A DNA stretch of 6,473 bases. It comes from CAYRYU01 sp964428355 (GTDB lineage: Bacteria > Muiribacteriota > Ozemobacteria > Ozemobacterales > Ozemobacteraceae). Below are positions 1-4,931 of this stretch, one piece after another (the stretch's first letter is position 1; every line of letters starts with the position of its first letter). The notes beneath the pieces were generated by a model, which did not search any database, had not been told where the DNA came from, and worked only from the letters and a program-made list of their open reading frames with translations. Made by a program: the position numbers and the translations under genes. The DNA lies in assembly GCA_964428355.1 (NCBI GenBank), contig CAYRYU010000191.1:1-6473 (forward strand). Reading direction: 5' to 3'.

Positions 1-26
1 ATGTGAGGGGAAGGGGGATTTGATCC

Positions 27-272
27 ATGAAAGCTTCAGGCCGCTGTCCGAAATGTTCTTCCCAGAGGATTGTTTCCGGCGTCTCGATTCTCGACCGCGA
101 CCAGTCGGGAGAAAACGAGCTCACCATCCGGGTGGAGAAATCACCCGGGGCCACCCTCTTCAGGGATTTCAAGGATTACCGGCTCAAGGCCTGCATCTGC
201 GGGAATTGCGGACATACGGAGCTCTACCTGGAAAATGCCGAAAGATTCTGGGAGGAAACGCGTCCCTCCTGA
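27..272 (+). CDS. Small zinc-ribbon protein (81 aa)
   Basis: Seen: 81 residues with two Cys pairs, CPKC at 7-10 and CGNC at 58-61, the latter followed directly by Gly-His. This is the knuckle spacing of a single zinc ribbon with a long insert. Between them lie a short beta-type segment and a charged stretch; the C-terminus (TELYLENAERFW) is amphipathic. There is no signal peptide or membrane segment, so it should be cytoplasmic. The start is supported by a purine-rich ribosome binding site (AAGGGGG, about 9 nt upstream). Family knowledge: short proteins with a CxxC pair at each end and an ending like CGxCGxTELY are widespread, usually annotated as zinc-ribbon or nucleic-acid-binding proteins without a proven role. 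It is convergent with the gene ending at 323, so it belongs to a different unit, perhaps continuing from the left edge. The gene is fairly secure; a binding partner cannot be named. Confidence 0.8.
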   Translation: MKASGRCPKCSSQRIVSGVSILDRDQSGENELTIRVEKSPGATLFRDFKDYRLKACICGNCGHTELYLENAERFWEETRPS

Positions 273-306
273 CCGGAAGCAAATTGGCCGTCAGTGCCCA
301 TCGTGC

Positions 307-330
307 GGGAATGGGGGAAGGTTCATTCCC
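307..330. terminator. Candidate hairpin between convergent genes
   Basis: A perfect 7-bp inverted repeat (GGGAATG at 307-313, CATTCCC at 324-330, 10-nt loop) lies in the 50-bp gap between the convergent genes and covers the stop codon of the minus-strand gene (323-325). The position suits a shared transcription stop. Neither side has a clear T-tract, so an intrinsic terminator is uncertain. Confidence 0.25.
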
Positions 331-1147
331 GATTCCCCTGCTCTTGGGCGAAGCCTTGGGCTCCTGGGAACCAGCGGTCTTCCTGCTCCCTCCACAGTCG
401 ATGCTTCTGCGCGGGGGATAGTTGTTTCGTCGGTCGCCGGTTGGGCTTGAAGGTGTACATAACCCAGCAGGGAAATCCTGGTGCCCGGCGATTTCGGGAA
501 ATCACATGGCCCTGCTCGAAACCCAGAAGATTGAAAACCCAGTAGTTGTGTTCCCGTCCGTCCCGTCCACGGCCTCCGTAGATGAATGCGGTATGGATCA
601 GCTCCGCGATGCCGTCTCCGTCGACGTCTACGAAATCCGAGGGCTCGCCGTCAAAAGTCGTGATGGGGATTTTTTCGAACCCCCGGCCCGAGGAAAACAG
701 GAGCGTCCAGAAAGTGATTTCGGCTGCCAGGCCGCATCCGCATGAGAAGGTCCGGATAGCGAAGTCGGGGTTTCCATCCCGGTCGAGGCTACCGGAGAAA
801 ACGTCCAGATTGCCGATAACCGAGCCTTCGACCGGTGTCGATGAAAGCAGGATCTTCCCGGATGCTTCCCGGACCGAGATCCGAAAGCAACCGGAAGCCG
901 GATCGACCTCGACTTTCAACCTTGCGTTTTCCCCGGCCTGGTACTCGGACCATGGGCCATTTTCACCGGTTCCCGAAGCCAGAAGCGGGCAGGGCCGAAA
1001 TACGGATGGGTATCGGGACCGGCCTTGGGGAAATGGGGAATGATCAGCTGGAAGGGATGTTGCCAGGCGGGGTACAAACAACCAGAAACATAGAAGAAAG
1101 ATGGGAGACCAGGAAAAGAAAGCTCTTCCCCCGATTTCAGTTGTCAA
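323..1147 (-). CDS. Exported protein with Asp-rich (FG-GAP/VCBS-like) calcium-type loops
   Basis: Seen: 274 residues opening at a TTG codon that overlaps the stop of the upstream metallopeptidase gene by 11 bp. No ATG exists in the N-terminal part; GGA 7 nt upstream is a weak ribosome binding site, so translation may be coupled. Residues 8-35 form an Arg-flanked hydrophobic stretch (FFSWSPIFLLCFWLF), a signal peptide or N-terminal anchor. Two acidic loops follow, DRDGNPD at 122-128 and DVDGDGIAE at 174-182, both of the DxDG(xx)D/E type used for calcium in VCBS/FG-GAP repeats and dockerin or EF-hand-like loops. A CGC motif (136-138) could form a disulfide. The C-terminus after 235 is basic and Pro/Gln-rich. 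Family knowledge: proteins with such isolated loops are commonly extracytoplasmic. Inference: co-expressed with the protease and possibly its partner or substrate. Not assignable to a named family; the function is unknown. Confidence 0.75.
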   Translation of the reverse strand: MTTEIGGRAFFSWSPIFLLCFWLFVPRLATSLPADHSPFPQGRSRYPSVFRPCPLLASGTGENGPWSEYQAGENARLKVEVDPASGCFRISVREASGKILLSSTPVEGSVIGNLDVFSGSLDRDGNPDFAIRTFSCGCGLAAEITFWTLLFSSGRGFEKIPITTFDGEPSDFVDVDGDGIAELIHTAFIYGGRGRDGREHNYWVFNLLGFEQGHVISRNRRAPGFPCWVMYTFKPNRRPTKQLSPAQKHRLWREQEDRWFPGAQGFAQEQGNRE

Positions 1148-2339
1148 CGTGGTATCCGAATTCGATCCCGCCCATTACCTGGTCCCTGATGAACTCGTAA
1201 CGTTCAGGATAGGCCGTTTTCATTTGAGGGCCTATCTGCCAGTAGGTCCGGACCGATTCGGAGAAATCCTCTATCGGGCTCGAACCACCGTAGGTTGAGA
1301 CGGAGGGGGGATTGGCAGAACCTCCGGCCCAGAACTTCGCTTTCCAGGCGGTTTCAACCGAAGGGTTCTTCGCCAGGAAGTTGTGGCTCATTTCGTGGAT
1401 GAAGGGCCCCTTGAAAGACCGGCCGGTCACGGAACAATCGGCCAGGTAGACCCCGCCCTGAAGGTCGCTCCATCCCAAAGCCCCGGGTTGCGTCTGATCG
1501 TTTTCCCTCACGAACTTCTGGGTGCAGTTCCGGAAATTCATCGGGAGCTCCCTGAGAATGGCGTTCGCCTCTTCCTTCTGGGCTTGCGTCCAGGAGGAGG
1601 ATCCGTCGACCGCCTGGTGGTTTCCGATAAGGCCGGAGGAGTTGATTTCCATGTCGGTTCCCGTTCCGGTTCCGGTCGTTGTCGTGGTTGATGTGGTCGT
1701 TGTTGTGGAAGTCGTCGTCGTCGTCGAAGTGGTGGTCGCAGTCGAGGTCGTGGTGGAGGTTCCGGTTGCGGTCGAAGTCGTGGTGGCGGTGGAAGTTGCC
1801 GTCCCGGTGGTGGTCGAGGTTCCGGTTGCTGTCGAAGTGGAGGTTCCCGTTGCAGTTACGGTGCCGGTTGAGGTTGCAGTCGATGTGTTGGTGTCCGTAA
1901 TCGTGATCGTGTCGGTTTTCGTTACGGTGACGGTTGCCGTCGGAGGCTCGTCTGTCGCACCTCCCCGAAGAACCCCGGTAAATCGGTCGTACGCTTCGAG
2001 ATACTTTTTCAAGGCAGCCGCGATTTTGGATGCTGACTGGCCTTGGAGGACCGCCTGCATGTATTCGGTGAATGCGCTCGAATAATCGCTTTGTGTGGAG
2101 GAGTATTTTCGGGCATCCAGAGCCTGGGGTTCCGATACTACGGGAACCTTGGGGGTCTTGACCTCACCGGTTGGGTTCGAAGCGGAGGGGGGAACTTCAT
2201 CGGGAGAAACCCCGCCGACACCATCTTCCGCTCCAATAAGGGATTCGAGGAAGTTGTTCGCCGACCATACCTTCCCGGAACCTGCGAAAGCGATAACAAG
2301 GAGAAAGAGGCCGAAAACCGCAATCCTCGTTTTCATCAT
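1137..2339 (-). CDS. Secreted Thr-rich-linker zinc metallopeptidase, lethal factor / PPEP-like (M34-type)
   Basis: Seen: 400 residues. Residues 1-26 are a Sec signal peptide (basic MMKTR, hydrophobic core, likely cut after VWSA). Residues 27-130 form an N-terminal region with a helical part at about 83-125. Residues 134-229 are almost purely Thr/Ser/Ala/Gly. Residues 230-400 form the catalytic domain: HEMSH (315-319), Tyr350, and Glu357 in EDFSES. Family knowledge: in anthrax lethal factor the zinc ligands are H686, H690 and E735, with catalytic Tyr728 seven residues before the Glu; PPEP-1 also has Tyr-x6-Glu, about 43 residues after the first His. Here His315-Glu357 is 42. The tail (YEFIRDQV) also resembles the lethal factor tail (FQFINDQI). 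Cys272 and Cys302 may pair. Purines GGGGAGGGGG precede tandem ATGs; the second (2336) is better spaced. Inference: an exported protease on a flexible stalk, heading an operon with the gene at 323-1147. Substrate unknown. Confidence 0.88.
   Translation of the reverse strand: MMKTRIAVFGLFLLVIAFAGSGKVWSANNFLESLIGAEDGVGGVSPDEVPPSASNPTGEVKTPKVPVVSEPQALDARKYSSTQSDYSSAFTEYMQAVLQGQSASKIAAALKKYLEAYDRFTGVLRGGATDEPPTATVTVTKTDTITITDTNTSTATSTGTVTATGTSTSTATGTSTTTGTATSTATTTSTATGTSTTTSTATTTSTTTTTSTTTTTSTTTTTGTGTGTDMEINSSGLIGNHQAVDGSSSWTQAQKEEANAILRELPMNFRNCTQKFVRENDQTQPGALGWSDLQGGVYLADCSVTGRSFKGPFIHEMSHNFLAKNPSVETAWKAKFWAGGSANPPSVSTYGGSSPIEDFSESVRTYWQIGPQMKTAYPERYEFIRDQVMGGIEFGYHVDN
1653..1940 (-). repeat. 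Thr-codon (ACN) low-complexity repeat encoding the protease linker
   Basis: The stretch encodes residues 134-229 of the metallopeptidase, mostly Thr alternating with Ser, Ala or Gly. On the plus strand it is G/T-rich with the triplet pattern GTN. A 22-bp block at 1756-1777 recurs at 1816-1837 with one base changed, giving a 60-bp (20-residue) higher-order period. The part nearest the catalytic domain becomes near-pure Thr with a six-residue rhythm (TTTTTS). Such repeats arise by slippage and unequal exchange; all length changes of whole units stay in frame. Confidence 0.85.
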
Positions 2340-2374
2340 CCCCCTCCCCTTTTCAGAAATCCCCGTCCAACTTA

Positions 2375-2380
2375 ATTATA
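2375..2380 (-). promoter_or_regulatory. -10 element of the metallopeptidase promoter
   Basis: A perfect TATAAT on the minus strand ends 35 nt before the first ATG at 2339, leaving a leader of roughly 28 nt that contains the ribosome binding site. The -35 position is poor: at 16-18 bp spacing the best hexamers match TTGACA at only two or three positions. This would fit an activator-dependent promoter or one that relies on its -10. Confidence 0.5.
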
Positions 2381-2381
2381 C

Positions 2382-2399
2382 GGAATTCTTAACAATTCC
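2382..2399. promoter_or_regulatory. 18-bp palindrome, candidate operator of the metallopeptidase operon
   Basis: The sequence GGAATTCTTAACAATTCC is palindromic at 16 of 18 positions (half-sites GGAATT/AATTCC with central TTAA). It lies one base upstream of the -10 hexamer at 2375-2380, covering the spacer and reaching the -35 position. A dimeric repressor bound here would block RNA polymerase. That it is an operator is inferred from symmetry and position; no cognate regulator is visible in the window. Confidence 0.35.
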
Positions 2400-2474
2400 C
2401 GAAGACGATGGAGGAGAGAAACTCCGGGGGGCACTCCGATCAAATGGCTCGGTGGGGAAAATGGAATGTGCCAT

Positions 2475-2514
2475 AAAAAAAATTCCTCCCGGAGGGAAAA
2501 CCCCCTCCCGGGAG
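2475..2514 (-). terminator. Intrinsic terminator of the 57-residue gene
   Basis: On the minus strand an 11-bp GC-rich stem with one bulged base (plus-strand arms 2486-2496 and 2503-2514, 6-nt loop 2497-2502) is followed within three bases by eight T residues (plus-strand A run 2475-2482). This is a textbook Rho-independent terminator. It lies 53 bp after the stop codon at 2567 and before the protease promoter, so the two genes are transcriptionally separate. Confidence 0.8.
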
Positions 2515-2566
2515 TACTATAGAGGAACCGAGATCTTTTCTCTAATCTATCCTGAGGAGAAATCGT

Positions 2567-2740
2567 TCAAGCTTTTATGTCCAGGGTTCCGCCATACTCG
2601 TTGAAGTTCGGAAAGGAAGTCGACGGAATTTTTACCGGCCTTTGGACTACCTGGACTGACGGACTCGGGGACTGGTCTTGCTTTTTCTGAATTTCTGCAT
2701 ATGGGTTCAACAGTTGGGAAGGTTTGACTGGCTCGATCAT
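2567..2740 (-). CDS. Orphan 57-residue protein, function unknown
   Basis: Seen: the frame opens further upstream (2782), but the ATG at 2740 has an excellent ribosome binding site (AAAAGGAG, 7 nt upstream, plus-strand 2748-2755), so that start is chosen. The product begins MIEPVKPSQLLNPYAEIQKK, is polar and rich in Pro, Ser and Gln in its middle, and ends NEYGGTLDIKA. It has no signal peptide, membrane segment, Cys or recognisable motif, and looks largely disordered and cytoplasmic. A strong intrinsic terminator follows (2475-2514), and a TAGAAT hexamer at 2766-2771 may be its -10, without a good -35. It thus appears as a complete monocistronic unit between typA and the protease. Not recognised as any named family. 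The signals for a real gene are better than its length alone suggests. Confidence 0.65.
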   Translation of the reverse strand: MIEPVKPSQLLNPYAEIQKKQDQSPSPSVQVVQRPVKIPSTSFPNFNEYGGTLDIKA

Positions 2741-2838
2741 AGTATGTCTCCTTTTCCCCAACTTCATTCTAAAGGAATTCAAGGCTTCCCGTCTGTCAGA
2801 CTTTGCTCAAGTTTGGTGTTGAAATCTCCGATTCCTTT

Positions 2839-2855
2839 GTAGGGAAAACCCCTAC
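2839..2855. other. Short perfect hairpin downstream of typA
   Basis: GTAGGG (2839-2844) and CCCTAC (2850-2855) pair perfectly around a 5-nt loop. The hairpin lies between the typA stop and the start of the 57-residue gene. No T-tract follows on either strand, so it may be a weak terminator, an RNA-stabilising element or chance. The rest of 2741-2892 shows no gene. Confidence 0.25.
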
Positions 2856-2892
2856 AGCCCGTCCGTCACCTTGAGCGAGATTCGGGGGGGAA

Positions 2893-2923
2893 AGCCCGAA
2901 AAGGGGACGTTCTGCCTCGGGCT
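2893..2923 (-). terminator. Candidate typA terminator hairpin
   Basis: A perfect 7-bp inverted repeat (AGCCCGA at 2893-2899, TCGGGCT at 2917-2923, 17-nt loop) starts at the last base of the typA stop codon. On the minus strand it is followed by TTT and then a C run, so the U-tract is poor. The position is right, but termination efficiency is doubtful. Confidence 0.35.
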
Positions 2924-4746
2924 CAACCGCGACGCTTGTATTCGGAGACCTTTTTCCGGATCCGGACCGCTTTCGGGGTCACCTCGACCCACTCGTCATC
3001 GGCCACATATTCGAGCGCCTGGTCGAGGCTCAACCGACGGGGAGGAGGAAGGGCTTCGAGGACTTCCTGGGTTGACTGCCTATGGTTGGTCAGATGCTTC
3101 GCCCGGACTATATTCACATACATATCGTTCGAGACGGTTCGCTCTCCGACGACCAGGCCCTCGTAGATTTCCTCCATGGGGCCATAAAACAGGGTTCCCC
3201 GCTCGACCAGGTTCTTGATCGCATATCCGGTCGATCGCCCGGCTTCCATTGCAACCATTACACCGTTCCGGTGTTCCTCGATGTCCCCCCGATATGGCTC
3301 GTAGTCACGGAAAGCCTGGTTCATGATTCCGAACCCGTTGGTCAGGGTCAAGAACATCGATCTGAAGCCTAATAGCCCGCGCGCGGGAACGGAAAAGACC
3401 AGGCGGAGAGTGCCGTCAAGCATCTTCCGGGACTGTTCCATGATCGCCCGCCGTGGCCCGAGAACTTCCATGACGCAACCGAGATACTGCTCCGGAAGGT
3501 CAAGCATGAGTTCTTCGATCGGCTCGGTCAGTGCTCCGTCAGGGGCTTTGTGCAGGATGGCCCGAGGCTTTGAAACCTGGACCTCGTAGCCCTCCCGCCG
3601 CATGGTTTCGATCAGGATTCCCAGGTGGAGCTCCCCCCGGCCGGCAACGAGGAAGGTGTCGGGACTGTCGGTGGGTTCCACCTTCATGGAAACGTTGGTT
3701 TCAAGCTCTTTCAACAGGCGCGAATGGATCTGCCGGGAGGTAAGGAACTTCCCGTCACGGCCCGAGAGTGGGCTGGTATTCGGTGCGAAAAGCATCGAAA
3801 TGACCGGTTGGTCGATTGGGATCACGGGAAGAGGGGTTTCCTCGGCCACGGACAGGGTTTCCCCTATGGAAACGCCTTCCAGGCCGCTGATAGCGACCAG
3901 ATCCCCCGCTCCCGCACACTCGGATTCGGTGCGCCGGACACCCTGGAATGTGAACAGCTGGGCGATCTTTGCGCGGACCGGTGGGTGGTCGTGTCCCAGC
4001 CGGAAAAGATCCTGCTTGTTTTTCAGGATTCCCGAGAAAACCCTTCCGATAGCTATCCTGCCGACGTAGTCGTTGTAATCGAGGCTCGTGACGAGCAGGC
4101 GGCCAAGGTCATCGGGGTTTCCGGGGGGAGGCGGAACGTGCTCGATTATGGCATCAAGGATCGGTTTTATCGAGGTTCGTGGGGCCTCGAGGGTGCGCGC
4201 GGACCATCCATCCCTCCCGGAGCCGAAGAGGATCGGGTAATCGAGGGCTTCATCCCCTGCCCCGATTTCGATGAATAGATCGAGGACCTCGTCGACCACT
4301 TCCTTGGGCCTTGAATCGGGCCGGTCGATCTTGTTTACCAGGATGATCGGTTTGAGACCGGCAGCCAGAGCTTTTTTCAGGACGAAACGGGTCTGGGGGC
4401 GCGGCCCTTCGAAGGAATCGACGACCAGGATCGCCCCATTGACCATCTGTAGAACCCGTTCCACCTCGCCACCGAAATCCACATGGCCCGGAGTGTCGAC
4501 GATGTTGATCTTGTAGCCGAGAAAATCAAGGGCGAGGTTCTTCGCCAGAATGGTGATCCCGCGCTCCCGCTCGATCGCGTTCGAGTCCATGAAGCAGTCG
4601 TCGAGCCGCTGATTCTCCCGGAAAAGCCCGGACTGGCGGATCATCGCATCCACAAGGGTCGTCTTGCCGTGGTCGACATGGGCGATGATCGCGACGTTCC
4701 TGATCATCGACGGATCGTACGTGTTCTTGAACTGCATTGCACACAT
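2923..4746 (-). CDS. typA: Ribosome-associated translational GTPase TypA/BipA
   Basis: TypA (BipA) is an EF-G-like GTPase that binds the 70S ribosome and helps ribosome assembly and stress or cold adaptation. Seen (numbering from a GTG at 4761): G1 AHVDHGKT at 27-34, switch region RERGITI at 65-71, G3 DTPGH at 89-93, G4 NKID at 143-146. EF-Tu-like domain II and the EF-G-like domains III and V follow, then the TypA-specific C-terminal part with its hallmarks PARGLLGFR, GIMN, NGVMVAMEAG, TPPRRLS-like LPPPRRLSLDQALEYVADDE and EVTPK. The full ORF is 612 residues, the normal length. The G5 position reads SGRDG instead of the usual SALxG. The start is uncertain: GTG 4761, ATG 4746, ATG 4737 and ATG 4707 are all in frame; 4746 is preferred because AGGTGG lies 11 nt upstream. 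It has its own promoter region and is probably monocistronic. Confidence 0.96.
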   Translation of the reverse strand: MCAMQFKNTYDPSMIRNVAIIAHVDHGKTTLVDAMIRQSGLFRENQRLDDCFMDSNAIERERGITILAKNLALDFLGYKINIVDTPGHVDFGGEVERVLQMVNGAILVVDSFEGPRPQTRFVLKKALAAGLKPIILVNKIDRPDSRPKEVVDEVLDLFIEIGAGDEALDYPILFGSGRDGWSARTLEAPRTSIKPILDAIIEHVPPPPGNPDDLGRLLVTSLDYNDYVGRIAIGRVFSGILKNKQDLFRLGHDHPPVRAKIAQLFTFQGVRRTESECAGAGDLVAISGLEGVSIGETLSVAEETPLPVIPIDQPVISMLFAPNTSPLSGRDGKFLTSRQIHSRLLKELETNVSMKVEPTDSPDTFLVAGRGELHLGILIETMRREGYEVQVSKPRAILHKAPDGALTEPIEELMLDLPEQYLGCVMEVLGPRRAIMEQSRKMLDGTLRLVFSVPARGLLGFRSMFLTLTNGFGIMNQAFRDYEPYRGDIEEHRNGVMVAMEAGRSTGYAIKNLVERGTLFYGPMEEIYEGLVVGERTVSNDMYVNIVRAKHLTNHRQSTQEVLEALPPPRRLSLDQALEYVADDEWVEVTPKAVRIRKKVSEYKRRG

Positions 4747-4751
4747 GGATT

Positions 4752-4805
4752 TCAGGGCCACCTTCGAAGGAGTTTCCCCATCCCGAAAGATCGGAAGGCG
4801 AACAT
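4752..4805 (-). CDS. Possible 17-residue leader ORF upstream of typA
   Basis: A short frame reads MFAFRSFGMGKLLRRWP and stops at TGA 5 nt before the preferred typA ATG (4746). It has a strong ribosome binding site (AAAAGGAG at 4810-4817) 4 nt before its ATG, better than anything in front of typA itself. If translated, it could couple ribosomes into typA. Its ATG overlaps the candidate typA -10 hexamer (4804-4809), so the promoter and the leader cannot both be used; an upstream promoter would be needed. It is short enough to be chance. Confidence 0.3.
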   Translation of the reverse strand: MFAFRSFGMGKLLRRWP

Positions 4806-4832
4806 TCTACTCCTTTTCCGCTATAGGCGCAA
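4804..4832 (-). promoter_or_regulatory. Candidate sigma70-type promoter of typA
   Basis: On the minus strand TTGCGC (4827-4832), 17 bp, TAGAAT (4804-4809). The -10 matches five of six consensus bases and the -35 three of six. Transcription would begin near 4797, about 50 nt before the ATG at 4746. It lies downstream of the terminator of the glycosidase gene, as expected for separate transcription of typA. Confidence 0.4.
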
Positions 4833-4895
4833 GTCCGCGTGCCCCTCGTGCCCCGGTTTTGGACGAGGATTTCTCGCGGCCGGCATCCAGTCTGG

Positions 4896-4931
4896 AAAAA
4901 TCGGGTTATTCGGGGGCATCCCGGAACCGAT
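4896..4931 (-). terminator. Candidate terminator of the glycosidase gene
   Basis: On the minus strand, directly after the TGA at 4932-4934, outer arms ATCGG (plus 4927-4931) and CCGAT (plus 4900-4904) enclose an inner CGGG/CCCG pairing with small bulges, and a run of five T (plus 4896-4900) follows. The interrupted stem makes it less certain than the one at 2475-2514. Confidence 0.5.

Noticed and set aside
307..330. Mobile element end or attachment site
   Set aside because: The short inverted repeat has no matching partner, transposase or target duplication; a hairpin between convergent genes explains it.
20..421. Plus-strand frame of 133 codons at the left edge
   Set aside because: Shifted frame over the zinc-ribbon gene, whose CxxC pairs and ribosome binding site favour the frame starting at 27.
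1653..1940. CRISPR or tandem DNA repeat array
   Set aside because: There are no constant repeats with unique spacers; the periodicity follows codons of an open frame encoding a Thr-rich linker.
1522..2085. Plus-strand frame of 187 codons, very rich in Val and Glu
   Set aside because: It is the antisense reading of the Thr-codon repeat of the protease (ACN read backwards gives GTN). Only the minus-strand frame has a signal peptide and a catalytic domain.
3625..4278. Plus-strand frame of 217 codons
   Set aside because: It lies wholly inside typA on the opposite strand; typA motifs are unbroken and this frame shows no domain.
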